From: Flavobacterium hercynium
GTDB lineage: Bacteria > Bacteroidota > Bacteroidia > Flavobacteriales > Flavobacteriaceae
Assembly (NCBI RefSeq): GCF_002217285.1
Contig: NZ_MUGW01000012.1
Span: forward strand, 62,001 to 126,000
DNA length: 64,000 nt
Reading direction: 5' to 3'
Below the pieces are notes generated by a model, which had not been told where the DNA came from, searched no databases, and saw nothing but the letters and a program-made list of their open reading frames with translations. The position numbers and the translations under genes are program-made. Of this stretch, positions 34,683 through 44,738 are shown piece after piece. Position 1 is the stretch's first letter. Each line of letters begins with the position of its first letter.

Positions 34683-37600
34683 ATGAATAATTTTTCATTT
34701 TACAAGGATAGGAAAGCTCTTTATTGCCTAATTTTTATCTGGCTGTGTACGTCTTTCTTATCCTCTTTTGCTACAAACTCAAAGCGGCATTTCTACAACG
34801 TACTACAACAACATCAAATTCAGGGTACTATAACTGATGGGAGTTCGCCATTGCCCGGTGTTACAATAGGTGTAAAAAACAAATCCAATAATACTGTGAT
34901 ATCGGATTATAGCGGACAGTTTTCTATTTCTGCAGCTCCTTATGATACCTTAGTTGTGTCCTTCATGGGATTTAAAACAGCTTTAATTCCTCTTTCGGGA
35001 AGGAAAAAAGTACACATTTCGCTCCAGTATGATTATACTACTCTTCAGGAAGTTCGTGTCAATGCAGGCTATTATTCAGTTAAGGATAAAGAGCGCACTG
35101 GAAGTATTGCGAAAATTAAAGCCGCAGATTTCGACAAACAACCTGTCAACAATCCTTTAGCGGCAATGCAGGGACGTATGGCAGGAGTAAACATCACTCA
35201 AAACACAGGAGTGCCGGGCGGCGGATTTAACATTCAGATCCGCGGTCTTAACAGTATTCGCGGAGACGGCAATGATCCATTGTACATTGTAAACGGAGTT
35301 CCATATTCATCGCAGTCGTTGGGAGATCCGACTGTTTCTGCATCTGCTATTTCAGGCGTTACAAATCCGCTAAACAATTTAAATGTATCGGACATAGAAA
35401 GTATTGAGGTATTGAAAGATGCCGATGCAACAGCAATTTACGGTTCTCGCGGGGCAAACGGTGTGGTGCTGATCACGACAAAAAAAGGCAGATCAGGAGA
35501 AACACGTTTTAATTTCAATGCATTTACTACCGTCGGTAAAGTGGCAAGAAAAATGGATTTAATGCAGACGAGCCAGTACCTGGCGATGCGGGCAGAAGCT
35601 TTTGCTAATGATGGCATCACTGAATATCCTGAAGGTGCTTACGATATTAATGGCACTTGGGATCAAAATCGTAATACCGACTGGCAGAAGGAATTAATTG
35701 GAGGCACGTCTTACATTCAAAGTGTTCAGGCATCCATTTCAGGCGGTAATAAAAATACGCAATTCCTGTTAAGCGGAACTTATCACAAAGAAACAACTGT
35801 ATTTCCAGGCGATTTTCATTACGGAAAGGGCTCAGTAAACAGCAGCATTTCACACCAGTCCGATGATAAACGCTTTACTCTTAATTTTTCCGCCACTTAC
35901 TCAGGAGATAAAAATACACTCCCAGGCAGGGATTTAACCTCGCGGGCCTACACGCTGGCTCCAAACGCACCGGAGCTTTATAAAAATGATGGAAGTCTCA
36001 ATTGGGAAAACGGCACATTTATTAATCCATTGTCATTTCTGAATGGAAGATATCTTACCACAAGCCAGAACCTTATTGCAAATGTAGTATTGTCTTATAA
36101 TCTGCTTCCGGGTCTTCAAGCTAAGGCCAGTATAGGATATAACGATACAAGGCTGTCCCAAAATGTAACCAGCCCTCTAAGTATTTATAGCCCCTATGAT
36201 ACAAGTGAACATGAATCAACTCTATTTCTGTCTACCGGTACTGGCAGATCATATATTTTAGAACCACAGTTAAGCTACCAAAAAGAATTAGGTGACATAG
36301 ATCTCAATTTCTTAGTGGGTACAACATTCCAAAGCCAAAAAACGACAAAATTGGCACAATCTGCCTTTGGATTTGCAAGTGATGCCCTGATTAATAGTTT
36401 GGCGGCGGCTAATACGGTGACCGTACTGAATCATGAGGTAACGCAGTACAATTACAATGCATTATTTGGCAGACTCAACATGAACTGGCATAAAAAGTAC
36501 ATTGTGAACCTAACAGGTCGTCGAGATGGCTCAAGTCGTTTTGGACCCGATAATCGTTTCGCCAATTTTGGCGCTCTTGGCGCAGCTTGGCTGTTCTCTA
36601 ATGAAAATATCTTCAAACAGTACAATTCAATACTCAGTTTTGGTAAGCTTCGCGGGAGTTATGGTATTACAGGCAATGACCAGATTGGAGATTACCAGTA
36701 TCTGGATACCTATCAGGTTTCTCCTTATTTGTATGATGGGACTGTAGGGCTTTTACCATCACGTCTGTATAATCCTGATTTTGGCTGGGAGACAAACAAA
36801 AAACTTGAAGTCGCATTGGAACTCGGATTCTTAAAGGATAACATCTTCCTTTCTGCTGCTTGGTTCCAAAATCGCTCATCCAATCAATTGGTCGGGGTGC
36901 CGCTTCCCGGGACTACAGGATTTTCTTCTATCCAATCAAACTTTGATGCGACTGTGGAAAATACTGGTGTGGAACTGGAACTTCGCACGAACAATGTGAA
37001 AGGCAGGGATTTCTCATGGACAAGTACAGTAAACCTTACTGTACCAAAAAATAAACTGGTTTCTTTTCCAGGGCTTGAAAGTTCTACGTATGCTAACCAG
37101 CTTGTAATAGGTGAATCACTTTTTATCAAGAAAGTTTTTAATTATACAGGTATTGATCCTCAAACTGGTGTCTATACTTTTCAGGATTTTAATGGTGATG
37201 GGCAGATAACCTATCAAGACGATCGTCAGACAATCGTCGATACTTCTCCAAAATATTATGGAGGGCTGAGTAACCAGTTGACATATAAAAATTGGTCCTT
37301 CGATTTTTTATTCCAGTTTGTAAAGCAGATCGGCAGGAATTATCTGTACACTTCAGCCTTGCCCGGCTCATTTGTAAATCAGCCTGCAGCTATGGCAAAC
37401 CATTTCCCGCAGGACGGAGTCAATGCAATATCGCAGCAGTACACTACTGGCCAGAATGATATATTACTAGAAGGCCATTACAATCTGATTGACAGCAATG
37501 CAGCATATAGTGATGCATCTTTTGTGAGACTCAAGAGTCTGACTCTTGTTTATGCAATACCATCAGCATGGTCAAAAACCTTTACAGGAAAGGTATACCT

Positions 37601-37718
37601 GCAGGGGCAAAATTTATTAACCATTACTGATTTTCGTGGAGCTGATCCTGAAAATCAGTCTGCTTCAGCACTTCCACCATTGCGCCAGTTTACAATGGGC
37701 ATTCAGCTTGGCTTTTAA
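34683..37718 (+). CDS. SusC/RagA-type TonB-dependent outer-membrane receptor
   Basis: 1011 residues from the Met at 34683. An in-frame ATG at 34602 lies within a leader hairpin and its product lacks an N-terminal signal. A signal peptide (about residues 10-32) precedes a carboxypeptidase-like beta domain (~45-125: IQGTITDGSSPLPGVTIGV). The plug follows at ~150-260, with NPLAAMQGRMAGVNI and VLKDADATAIYGSRGANGV, the SusC signatures. The rest is a beta barrel of about 22 strands ending in MGIQLGF. It imports oligosaccharides or peptides through the outer membrane with TonB energy and the SusD lid encoded 15 bases downstream. The neighbouring S9 peptidase suggests a peptide substrate (inference). 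Confidence 0.95.
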   Translation: MNNFSFYKDRKALYCLIFIWLCTSFLSSFATNSKRHFYNVLQQHQIQGTITDGSSPLPGVTIGVKNKSNNTVISDYSGQFSISAAPYDTLVVSFMGFKTALIPLSGRKKVHISLQYDYTTLQEVRVNAGYYSVKDKERTGSIAKIKAADFDKQPVNNPLAAMQGRMAGVNITQNTGVPGGGFNIQIRGLNSIRGDGNDPLYIVNGVPYSSQSLGDPTVSASAISGVTNPLNNLNVSDIESIEVLKDADATAIYGSRGANGVVLITTKKGRSGETRFNFNAFTTVGKVARKMDLMQTSQYLAMRAEAFANDGITEYPEGAYDINGTWDQNRNTDWQKELIGGTSYIQSVQASISGGNKNTQFLLSGTYHKETTVFPGDFHYGKGSVNSSISHQSDDKRFTLNFSATYSGDKNTLPGRDLTSRAYTLAPNAPELYKNDGSLNWENGTFINPLSFLNGRYLTTSQNLIANVVLSYNLLPGLQAKASIGYNDTRLSQNVTSPLSIYSPYDTSEHESTLFLSTGTGRSYILEPQLSYQKELGDIDLNFLVGTTFQSQKTTKLAQSAFGFASDALINSLAAANTVTVLNHEVTQYNYNALFGRLNMNWHKKYIVNLTGRRDGSSRFGPDNRFANFGALGAAWLFSNENIFKQYNSILSFGKLRGSYGITGNDQIGDYQYLDTYQVSPYLYDGTVGLLPSRLYNPDFGWETNKKLEVALELGFLKDNIFLSAAWFQNRSSNQLVGVPLPGTTGFSSIQSNFDATVENTGVELELRTNNVKGRDFSWTSTVNLTVPKNKLVSFPGLESSTYANQLVIGESLFIKKVFNYTGIDPQTGVYTFQDFNGDGQITYQDDRQTIVDTSPKYYGGLSNQLTYKNWSFDFLFQFVKQIGRNYLYTSALPGSFVNQPAAMANHFPQDGVNAISQQYTTGQNDILLEGHYNLIDSNAAYSDASFVRLKSLTLVYAIPSAWSKTFTGKVYLQGQNLLTITDFRGADPENQSASALPPLRQFTMGIQLGF

Positions 37719-37733
37719 TTTAATCATCATCAC

Positions 37734-39113
37734 ATGAAAACAAGATTTAATATTATAAGAATAATTTTTGGAGCTGTATTTTTCAATCTTACAGCCTGTG
37801 AAGGCTTTACCGAAGTAGATACGCCGCAATCACAGCTGACGACCCCTGCTGTATTTGAAAATGTTAAAACCACTGATGCGGCTATGGCTGACATTTATGC
37901 CCGTCTTCGTGAGGAAGGAATGGTTACGGGCACGCTGAATGGACTGTCGAGTCTTTTATCAAACTACTCTGATGAAATGCAGTATACAGGCTCAAGTGTC
38001 GAAATTATGCAGTTCAATAACCATACAATTACGCCTTCAAACAGTTTAATAACAGGATTATGGAACAGCACTTACAGTGAAATCTATGCCGTGAATCTGA
38101 TGCTGGAAGGACTGCAGAATTCAAAGTCATTAAAAGAGAATGAGAAGGCGCGATTATCAGGTGAAGCACTGTTTATCCGTGGATATCTTCATTTTTATCT
38201 GGTAAACCTCTTTGGTGATGTTCCCTACATAAAAACTACTGATTACAGCGCCAATAAAGCAGTATCAAAAACAGCCCAGGAACAAGTGTGGCTCAATATT
38301 ATAGATGACGTAACTGAAGCTGAAAAATTATTAACTGTTGAATATCCTTCCCAGGAAAGAGTCAGAGTAAACAAAGCAGCTGCCTCCGCTTTTCTAGCAA
38401 GAGTATACCTTTATCGTGAAGACTGGGTCAATGCGGCAGCGAAAGCAACATCAGTAATTAATAATCCAAAGTACATATGGATTGATGATATTTCAAAGGA
38501 ATTTCTGCGCCAGTCCACTGCGACAATATGGGCACTTCATCCTGGAACAGCCGGGCTTAATACTAAAGATGCACGTACCTTTATCTTTTCAAGCGGACCA
38601 CCTTCCAAACCGTCACTGTCTGCTTCCTTTACAGCCAGTTTTGAATCTGGTGATCTGCGTCGCACACAGTGGGTGCGAACCGTTTCAAATGCCACTGGCT
38701 CTTGGTATTCATCATACAAATACAAACAGCCCTTAGGCACTACCTCTTCACAGGAATACACCATTTTGTTTCGCTTAGCCGAACAATACCTGATTCGTGC
38801 AGAAGCCAATGCTCATCTGTCACATATGTCTGATGCCAAGGCTGACTTAAATAAAATTCGCCGTCGTGCCGGTCTGGGGGATACAGCCGCAGATACGCAG
38901 ACAGAATTATTGGACGCAATCGTAAAAGAGCGACGTTTTGAACTTTTTACAGAACAGGGACACCGCTGGTTCGATCTGAAACGTACAGTAAAGGCAGCAG
39001 CTGTGCTGAGTCCAATAAAACCGGGATGGAAAGACACACAGATGATCCTACCTCTTCCGCAATCAGAACTGCTGTTAAATCAGAATCTGCTGCCTCAAAA
39101 TCCAGGTTATTAA
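37734..39113 (+). CDS. SusD/RagB-family outer-membrane lipoprotein
   Basis: 459 residues. The signal peptide ends in a lipobox (NLTAC, Cys22), so it is an outer-membrane lipoprotein. The N-terminal TPR-like half includes ARLSGEALFIRGYLHFYLVNLFGDVPY, shortened here to its core FIRGYLHFYLVNLFGDVP, the SusD hallmark. The C-terminal domain has YLIRAEANAHL and ERRFELFTEQGHRWFDLKR, also characteristic. It forms the substrate-binding lid of the SusC receptor. It lies 15 bases after SusC and 1 base before the S9 peptidase gene, so the three are one operon. Confidence 0.95.
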   Translation: MKTRFNIIRIIFGAVFFNLTACEGFTEVDTPQSQLTTPAVFENVKTTDAAMADIYARLREEGMVTGTLNGLSSLLSNYSDEMQYTGSSVEIMQFNNHTITPSNSLITGLWNSTYSEIYAVNLMLEGLQNSKSLKENEKARLSGEALFIRGYLHFYLVNLFGDVPYIKTTDYSANKAVSKTAQEQVWLNIIDDVTEAEKLLTVEYPSQERVRVNKAAASAFLARVYLYREDWVNAAAKATSVINNPKYIWIDDISKEFLRQSTATIWALHPGTAGLNTKDARTFIFSSGPPSKPSLSASFTASFESGDLRRTQWVRTVSNATGSWYSSYKYKQPLGTTSSQEYTILFRLAEQYLIRAEANAHLSHMSDAKADLNKIRRRAGLGDTAADTQTELLDAIVKERRFELFTEQGHRWFDLKRTVKAAAVLSPIKPGWKDTQMILPLPQSELLLNQNLLPQNPGY

Positions 39114-39114
39114 A

Positions 39115-41718
39115 ATGAGAACGTTTTTCAACAAAGCCGGATATTGGATAGCCCTGCTTTTTACAGCGTTATCCCTGTATGGACAAAAGCAAAAACAGCA
39201 GGTAACTGCTGCTGACTATGCAAAATGGAGCTCCATACAAGCAGAGACATTATCCCCAGACGGCAGATGGATTTCTTATAATCTGCATTATGATTACGGG
39301 GTCGATACATTGTTTGTACAGAATATAAAATCTGCCAAGCGACTGTCATTTCCTAAATGTTCTGATGCGCGTTTTAGCAGTGATGGCAGGTGGTTCACAT
39401 TTTCCGATCCGGAAAAAGGATTAGTTTTGAATGACCTTATCACTGGTAATAAACAGTATTTCAAGGATGCGATTCGTCACGAATTCAATAGTGAAGAAAA
39501 TCTCCTGGCTGTATTAAATAAGAATGGTTCATCTGATTACTTGACGATAATTGCGTTATCCACCTGCAAAAAATATAATTTCAATGATGTCATAGAGTTC
39601 AGTATCAATAATTCTGGCATTTTGGCTATAAGTACTGGTTATGAAGTGCGACTTTTAAAACCGAAAAATGGATTTATAGAAAAGACCATTGCACAGGATG
39701 AGGATGCAGGATTTAAAAAACTATTCTGGAGCAAGAGCGGTGAATTTCTTTCTTTTCTTCAGGAGATTAAAACCCCAAAGCAAACTGCCAAAAATCACAG
39801 AATATTCTATCATGATGCAGCATCGGGGACAAATGCTATTCTTGACAGCAGGGAAACAGAAATATTGTCGATGGAGAATATAACCCCATACGGAGCAAGT
39901 TCTGCGCTGAGGTTTTCAGAAGACGGGAAAAGTATATTTTTCAGCTATATCAACCCTGAACAGGAGCAAAAAACTACAGCTTATGAAATATGGGATTCTG
40001 CTACAGCGCTGGAATATACACAAGACAAAATGTTTGGAAATCCAAATCGCTTACCAAAAACGGCTGTGTGGACGCCTTCACACGGTAAAATTTTGAAGAT
40101 CGGAACAATCGAGAATCCACAAACAATGCTTACCGCAGATCGAAAACATGCATTGTGTTACAATCTGCTGAAATATGAACCACAATATGAGTATTACGCT
40201 CCAGCTAACATGTACTTGAAAGACATCCAGACAGGTGCAGAGCATCTGATTTTAGAGAAGCAGTCAACAGCAGTTGGAATGATAGGAGGCTCTTCCAGTG
40301 GAAATTTTATACATTATTTCCGCAATGGCAATTGGCAGGCTTATGATATTGCTAAAAAACAGCATCTTAATCTCACAACGGATCTTCCAGTTTCTATAAC
40401 TGACAGCATTCTAAACGATGCGGGTCCACCTGCGCCGTATGGCAGTCCGGGCTGGTCCTCTGATGATAAATATTTTATAGCTTATGATCGGTATGATATC
40501 TGGATGATTGAGTTCAGTTCAAGACAAGCCAGAAGAATTACCAATGGAAGAAAGCATAAGATTACCTATAGAATTTGTTTGGATCTATATCCCGTTATCA
40601 AAAAGCCTACTCAGGATGAATTTTTGATCAGAAAATTTGATTTTTCCTCGGGTTTGGTTTTGCAGGCTGTTGGCAGAGATGGATCCAGCGGCTATTATAA
40701 ATGGAATACCGATGGCAGATTAGAAAAATTGGTGTTTGGGAATTTCGGAAACAGCAGGATACAAAAAGCAAAAAATGCTGAACAATACATCTACATCCAG
40801 CAGTCAGCTTCAAATGCCCCAAAATTAATGGCTGTTTCAGGAAAGCAGAAAAGCAAAGTGCTCTTCCGATCCAATACTGATGCCTCTAAATTCAAATGGG
40901 GAACGGCTGAGATAATTACATACAATGATCAAAACGGCAAAAATCTTCAGGGGATTCTTTACAAACCTGCAGGGTACATAAAGGGAAAGAAATATCCGAT
41001 GGTAGTTCATGTTTATGAAAGACAGTCCCAGGAAATTAATAATTATTCTATACCCACAGAATATGGACCAATGGGTTTCACACCGTCTGCCTATTTTCTG
41101 GATGGCTATCTGGTGCTGTTGCCGGACATATATTATCAAATGGGCGAGCCTGGAAAGTCTGCTCTTAATTGTGTACTTAATGCAGTTGATACTGTAAAGC
41201 GGATGGGAATTGTTGAGGAAAATCATATCGGAATTATCGGCCATTCCTTTGGAGGTTATGAGACTTCGTTTATCATTACCCAGACCGATGTTTTTGCTGC
41301 AGCCGTCTGCGGTTCAGGGCTTATGAACACTATAAGCAGCTATTTTGTACATTCTGCTGCTATACCTCGTTCAAATGCGTGGCGGTTTGAATCGCAGCAG
41401 GGGCGCATGCCATTTTCACCTTTTGAAAATTGGAAAGCTTACGAACGAGACGCGCCATTTCCAAATGCGGCGAATTGCAGAACACCGCTGCTAAGCTGGG
41501 CTGGGAAAAAAGACCCGACTATTTTCTGGACACAGTCCGCCGAATTTCATATGGCACTTCGAAGACTTGGAAAAAGGAATGTTTTTATTCTTTATGAGAA
41601 TGAGGCGCATACTATTGCCATACCTGAACTTCAAAAAGACCTGACAATAAAAACCAGGAACTGGTTTGACTATTATCTCAAAGAACAAAAGGAAGCACTT
41701 ACAAACGGCATTCCTTAA
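39115..41718 (+). CDS. Secreted S9-family (prolyl oligopeptidase-type) peptidase
   Basis: 867 residues with a signal peptide (~8-23, ending YGQ). The N-terminal ~560 residues are a beta propeller and the C-terminus an alpha/beta hydrolase. The catalytic triad is Ser711 in GHSFGGYE, Asp800 in GKKDPTIFW and His832 in ENEAHTI. Family members cleave oligopeptides in the periplasm. It follows SusD by 1 base and overlaps no other gene. Together with the SusC/D receptor it suggests uptake and degradation of peptides. A terminator lies 12 bases after the stop. Confidence 0.93.
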   Translation: MRTFFNKAGYWIALLFTALSLYGQKQKQQVTAADYAKWSSIQAETLSPDGRWISYNLHYDYGVDTLFVQNIKSAKRLSFPKCSDARFSSDGRWFTFSDPEKGLVLNDLITGNKQYFKDAIRHEFNSEENLLAVLNKNGSSDYLTIIALSTCKKYNFNDVIEFSINNSGILAISTGYEVRLLKPKNGFIEKTIAQDEDAGFKKLFWSKSGEFLSFLQEIKTPKQTAKNHRIFYHDAASGTNAILDSRETEILSMENITPYGASSALRFSEDGKSIFFSYINPEQEQKTTAYEIWDSATALEYTQDKMFGNPNRLPKTAVWTPSHGKILKIGTIENPQTMLTADRKHALCYNLLKYEPQYEYYAPANMYLKDIQTGAEHLILEKQSTAVGMIGGSSSGNFIHYFRNGNWQAYDIAKKQHLNLTTDLPVSITDSILNDAGPPAPYGSPGWSSDDKYFIAYDRYDIWMIEFSSRQARRITNGRKHKITYRICLDLYPVIKKPTQDEFLIRKFDFSSGLVLQAVGRDGSSGYYKWNTDGRLEKLVFGNFGNSRIQKAKNAEQYIYIQQSASNAPKLMAVSGKQKSKVLFRSNTDASKFKWGTAEIITYNDQNGKNLQGILYKPAGYIKGKKYPMVVHVYERQSQEINNYSIPTEYGPMGFTPSAYFLDGYLVLLPDIYYQMGEPGKSALNCVLNAVDTVKRMGIVEENHIGIIGHSFGGYETSFIITQTDVFAAAVCGSGLMNTISSYFVHSAAIPRSNAWRFESQQGRMPFSPFENWKAYERDAPFPNAANCRTPLLSWAGKKDPTIFWTQSAEFHMALRRLGKRNVFILYENEAHTIAIPELQKDLTIKTRNWFDYYLKEQKEALTNGIP

Positions 41719-41730
41719 ATCATAATTACT

Positions 41731-41766
41731 AAAGCAGGAGATTACAAACCTCCTGCTTTTTTTAAA
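41731..41766. terminator. Bidirectional rho-independent terminator
   Basis: AAAGCAGGAG pairs with CTCCTGCTTT across a nine-base loop, followed by a T-run on the plus strand and an A-run on the left. It ends the S9 peptidase operon and serves the convergent DUF6520 gene. Confidence 0.85.
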
Positions 41767-41771
41767 ATTAG

Positions 41772-42041
41772 TTAATTGATTTTTCTGTATAATTCGACGT
41801 TACATTGAGTCGGACTGCTCATATTGAACAATTGCTGTCCTCCAGAACTAACTCTACAAACATTAGGATTTTGTATGGTACTACATTCTACTGTTGTAAC
41901 ATCACAATCCTCTAAAGGGTTATGCCCATAAACATCTATCAGTTTACCTTTTTCAGGGACAGCTGAAAATGCAAAGGCCCCAAATACAGCAAATGCTATT
42001 GCTGATATTGAAAGCGCCGGTCTTAAAACTTTAGTATTCAT
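41772..42041 (-). CDS. DUF6520-family small exported protein
   Basis: 89 residues. A signal peptide covers ~10-27 (ISAIAFAVFGAFAFSA), then a Cys-rich tail with four cysteines in a CDVTTVEC, VCRV and QCNVELY pattern. This matches the small DUF6520 proteins of Flavobacteriia, which commonly sit next to MauE-like membrane proteins and SusC/D or peptidase genes. Function unknown; disulphide formation or peptide-signal roles have been guessed. The MauE-like gene is 94 bases upstream in the same direction, so they may be co-transcribed. Confidence 0.75.
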   Translation of the reverse strand: MNTKVLRPALSISAIAFAVFGAFAFSAVPEKGKLIDVYGHNPLEDCDVTTVECSTIQNPNVCRVSSGGQQLFNMSSPTQCNVELYRKIN

Positions 42042-42135
42042 AATATTAAAATTTAATGTTAACGGTCTACTCTTTTTCAGGTTTTCGACCTTCCCCTGGA
42101 CTGTACAGTGTATTTTAAAAGCATAAATGCTGATC

Positions 42136-43656
42136 TTATCTTGATGGGTAAAAAGGTATGTAATAGTTGGTTTTTAATTTTTCAATTGTGAGATGTCTTC
42201 CATTGAGCGAAACAATCCTGTCGTTTAAAACCACAAATTCATCCATTGTCCGACCCTCTATATTGTATATATAAAAACTAAATGCATAAGTGTTTTCCTT
42301 TACATTATATACATCTATTATAGAAGCTTGTTTCCACATAATTTCAGGTTCGTATTTTCCAATGAGAGCTGCATTGACAAAAAGATAATTGCCGAAAGTT
42401 GCAGTGAGTTTATTCACTAGTTTAGGCTTTCTGGCCAGAGTCTTGATGTTTTTTGATTTAATGCTGGCAACCGAAACCTGCGCTCGCGAAGTCGTATCAA
42501 TGGTATGATCCGAAGTATGACTTCCAATCTTAGAATCAATTATCAGAAATTCATTTCTATAGGCATCCGTATAAATTATCTTATCCAGCTGGGAATTATA
42601 AAGCAATGATCCGTCAGTATCAAATACACCGTCTACCTGTTTCTGCAGCAGCCCGCCGTTAAGTTTTAATGCTGTATTGTTATTAAAAGTAAAGAGTCCC
42701 AGTGTATTGTTTTTTGTTTTAGAATCTATGGCCCTTATAACTGCTTTGTTATTATCAATTGGCTTTAGGATAGAAAAATATGCTTTTTCATACATCTTAA
42801 GCTCTGCTTTCCAGGAGAGAGTATCTCCAATAAAAATACACGGCACGTTTCCGTCGCTAAAGTAAAAATAGGGAGACTTTACAGCAAGACGCGGTACAGT
42901 ATAAGGAAAATTATATTTTGGAAGGTTGATATGAATTGTCTTTTTTTCAACAAGACTCGTATCAAAAATAGTCACTGCCAGCGGTTCAGCCCGATTGCCT
43001 AAATAAATCTGTCCTTTGTCATAACCGGCAATATAATAGGCTGCGTGTGGAAGCAGGATTGTTTTTTTGCCAGTAGTCGGGTGTTTGGGAAATCTCCGTA
43101 CAAAATTATTGCGGTGATGAATTATGTCTTCTGATAGTATAAAGAGCAAAGCAACAAGACCAATGCTAAATAATGTAGTCACAGAAAAGGCACTGGCCAG
43201 TGCAGCAGGTTTTGAAATAAGATGCACTTTTGGCACCATACCGGCCAGTATCAGAATACCTGCTGCGGCCAGGATCATGAAAACAAAATTAAAAATAAAA
43301 TGCTCCTGCCATCCCATTTTTTCTAAAATTCCTCCACAGGAACATGGAACAAATGGACTGTAATTTAAAATAATGAAAATGTATGCGGTAAAAATGGTCA
43401 TTAAGCTGAATGCAGCCCACATCGCCAAGAACCGTGTTGAAGAAAATAGCAGTAATCCAGCAATCAGCAGTTCTGTTATTGGTACAACCCATGATACAAT
43501 TCCTGCAAAGGAACTAACCAGCGGTGACTGTCCTAATTGAACCTGAAAATTTTCAAAGTCCAGCAATTTACTTATTGCTGCATACACAAATAACAGGATA
43601 TATAGAAAGGAAATTACTTCTATAAAAATATACTTATGATGCGGACTAAATTTCAT
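42136..43656 (-). CDS. MauE/DoxX-like membrane protein with C-terminal sensor domain
   Basis: 506 residues. Five hydrophobic segments in residues 10-175 form a MauE-type bundle; a periplasmic loop holds the Cys105-Ser-Cys107 motif (FVPCSCGG) characteristic of the family. The remaining ~320 residues are beta-rich and resemble a propeller-like extracytoplasmic domain. MauE-like proteins are thought to handle disulphide exchange for exported proteins. The four cysteines in the downstream DUF6520 peptide would be a natural substrate (inference). The pairing MauE plus DUF6520 next to a SusC/D locus is common in Flavobacterium. Confidence 0.8.
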   Translation of the reverse strand: MKFSPHHKYIFIEVISFLYILLFVYAAISKLLDFENFQVQLGQSPLVSSFAGIVSWVVPITELLIAGLLLFSSTRFLAMWAAFSLMTIFTAYIFIILNYSPFVPCSCGGILEKMGWQEHFIFNFVFMILAAAGILILAGMVPKVHLISKPAALASAFSVTTLFSIGLVALLFILSEDIIHHRNNFVRRFPKHPTTGKKTILLPHAAYYIAGYDKGQIYLGNRAEPLAVTIFDTSLVEKKTIHINLPKYNFPYTVPRLAVKSPYFYFSDGNVPCIFIGDTLSWKAELKMYEKAYFSILKPIDNNKAVIRAIDSKTKNNTLGLFTFNNNTALKLNGGLLQKQVDGVFDTDGSLLYNSQLDKIIYTDAYRNEFLIIDSKIGSHTSDHTIDTTSRAQVSVASIKSKNIKTLARKPKLVNKLTATFGNYLFVNAALIGKYEPEIMWKQASIIDVYNVKENTYAFSFYIYNIEGRTMDEFVVLNDRIVSLNGRHLTIEKLKTNYYIPFYPSR

Positions 43657-44147
43657 GGCGATGTAATTGAAAAATTATAATGTAAAATTCTGTAAATTAA
43701 TTGGTTAAACTGTTGTCGGTTTGGGAGTACAACTTGTCAATAAAGAATTAAATTCATACTACAATCGACAATCTTTAAAATCATCTCTTTAATGATCCTC
43801 ATTTTATCAGTTTTAATAGGAGTAGAATGATATGAATTACTCCGACTGATTATTTCGAAAAATGATCCAAAAATTTATCAAAAGCTATCAAATTTATACT
43901 GTTCTCAAATCTAAACGCAAATATAAGGCTGGCAAATCCCAGACTAATTGCTGGAAAAAAAGTGCTTAATTATATATTAGAAGCCTATGAATAGTTTTAT
44001 TGAATATCAGATATTGAGAATCTGAAAGTATGTCCAGATTTTATAACTGAGTGAATAAAGAACTTATAAAAAAGAAAGCTGGAAGATAAAACTATGGATA
44101 TAACTAATAAACGCCGACTTCGGAGGAGTTGTCCAGCTCCCGGCAGG

Positions 44148-44262
44148 GCAAGTGGTTTTGAGCTGCGGAAAGTATTTCAAGCAGCTCAAAACACAACTTG
44201 CTATTTTCTCTCGAAAATATTATTGCAATAGATTTAATTGAAAGGGCTTGATGCCCTTTTTA
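44148..44262 (+). ncRNA. Hairpin plus intrinsic terminator, possible small RNA
   Basis: GCAAGTGGTTTTGAGCTGC (44148-44166) pairs with GCAGCTCAAAACACAACTTGC (44181-44201, two extra bases, so a small bulge) across a 14-base loop. At 44241-44260 a second hairpin, AAAGGGC/GCCCTTT, is followed by a T-run and looks like a terminator. No ORF spans them. A short RNA or the 3' end of an untranslated transcript is possible. Alternatively the long hairpin is a replication or transfer element of the mobilization module. Confidence 0.45.
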
Positions 44263-44434
44263 AATTTAGCAGGTATTTCATGCTTTATAATTAATTTTTA
44301 AAATCAACCTTTATAAGGCTTAAAAAAAACATAATAGTATTGGCAGTTCTGACTTCAATCCTTTCCGGTAAATTCCAAAGATCTTAAGTTTAGTTTTTCT
44401 CTGAATTGTAACTATATTGCTCTGTACAATAAAA

Positions 44435-44604
44435 TTTACATACTCATTTACAATTGCTCGTACTTATTTGGTTATATGCATAAGGCTAAAAGTATAGACC
44501 CATTTACAGCTATTTGTAACCCTGTAAGCAAATGAAGTTGCAGAACTGTACTGATGTAGATATGTATTTACAGTTTTACTCTTTTACATATTTATGCTTT
44601 TACG
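44435..44604 (+). repeat. Cluster of TTTACA direct repeats, iteron-like
   Basis: TTTACA occurs in the plus orientation at 44435, 44447, 44513, 44567 and 44583, with the variants TTTACT (44575) and TTTACG (44599). Seven sites within 170 bases is far more than an AT-rich sequence of this composition should give. They lie ~130 bases upstream of the oriT-like structure. They may bind a mobilization or replication protein. Confidence 0.4.
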
Positions 44605-44738
44605 TAAAGACATAAATGCTTCTTTATGTAAATAGGCAAATAAGCTTTCAGTTAAAGCCTTATCTACCTGTATAAAACCATACATATATTTCCAAAAGAA
44701 ACAGAAAAACGGAAAAAAGAAAAAGAAAGTAATTTAAA

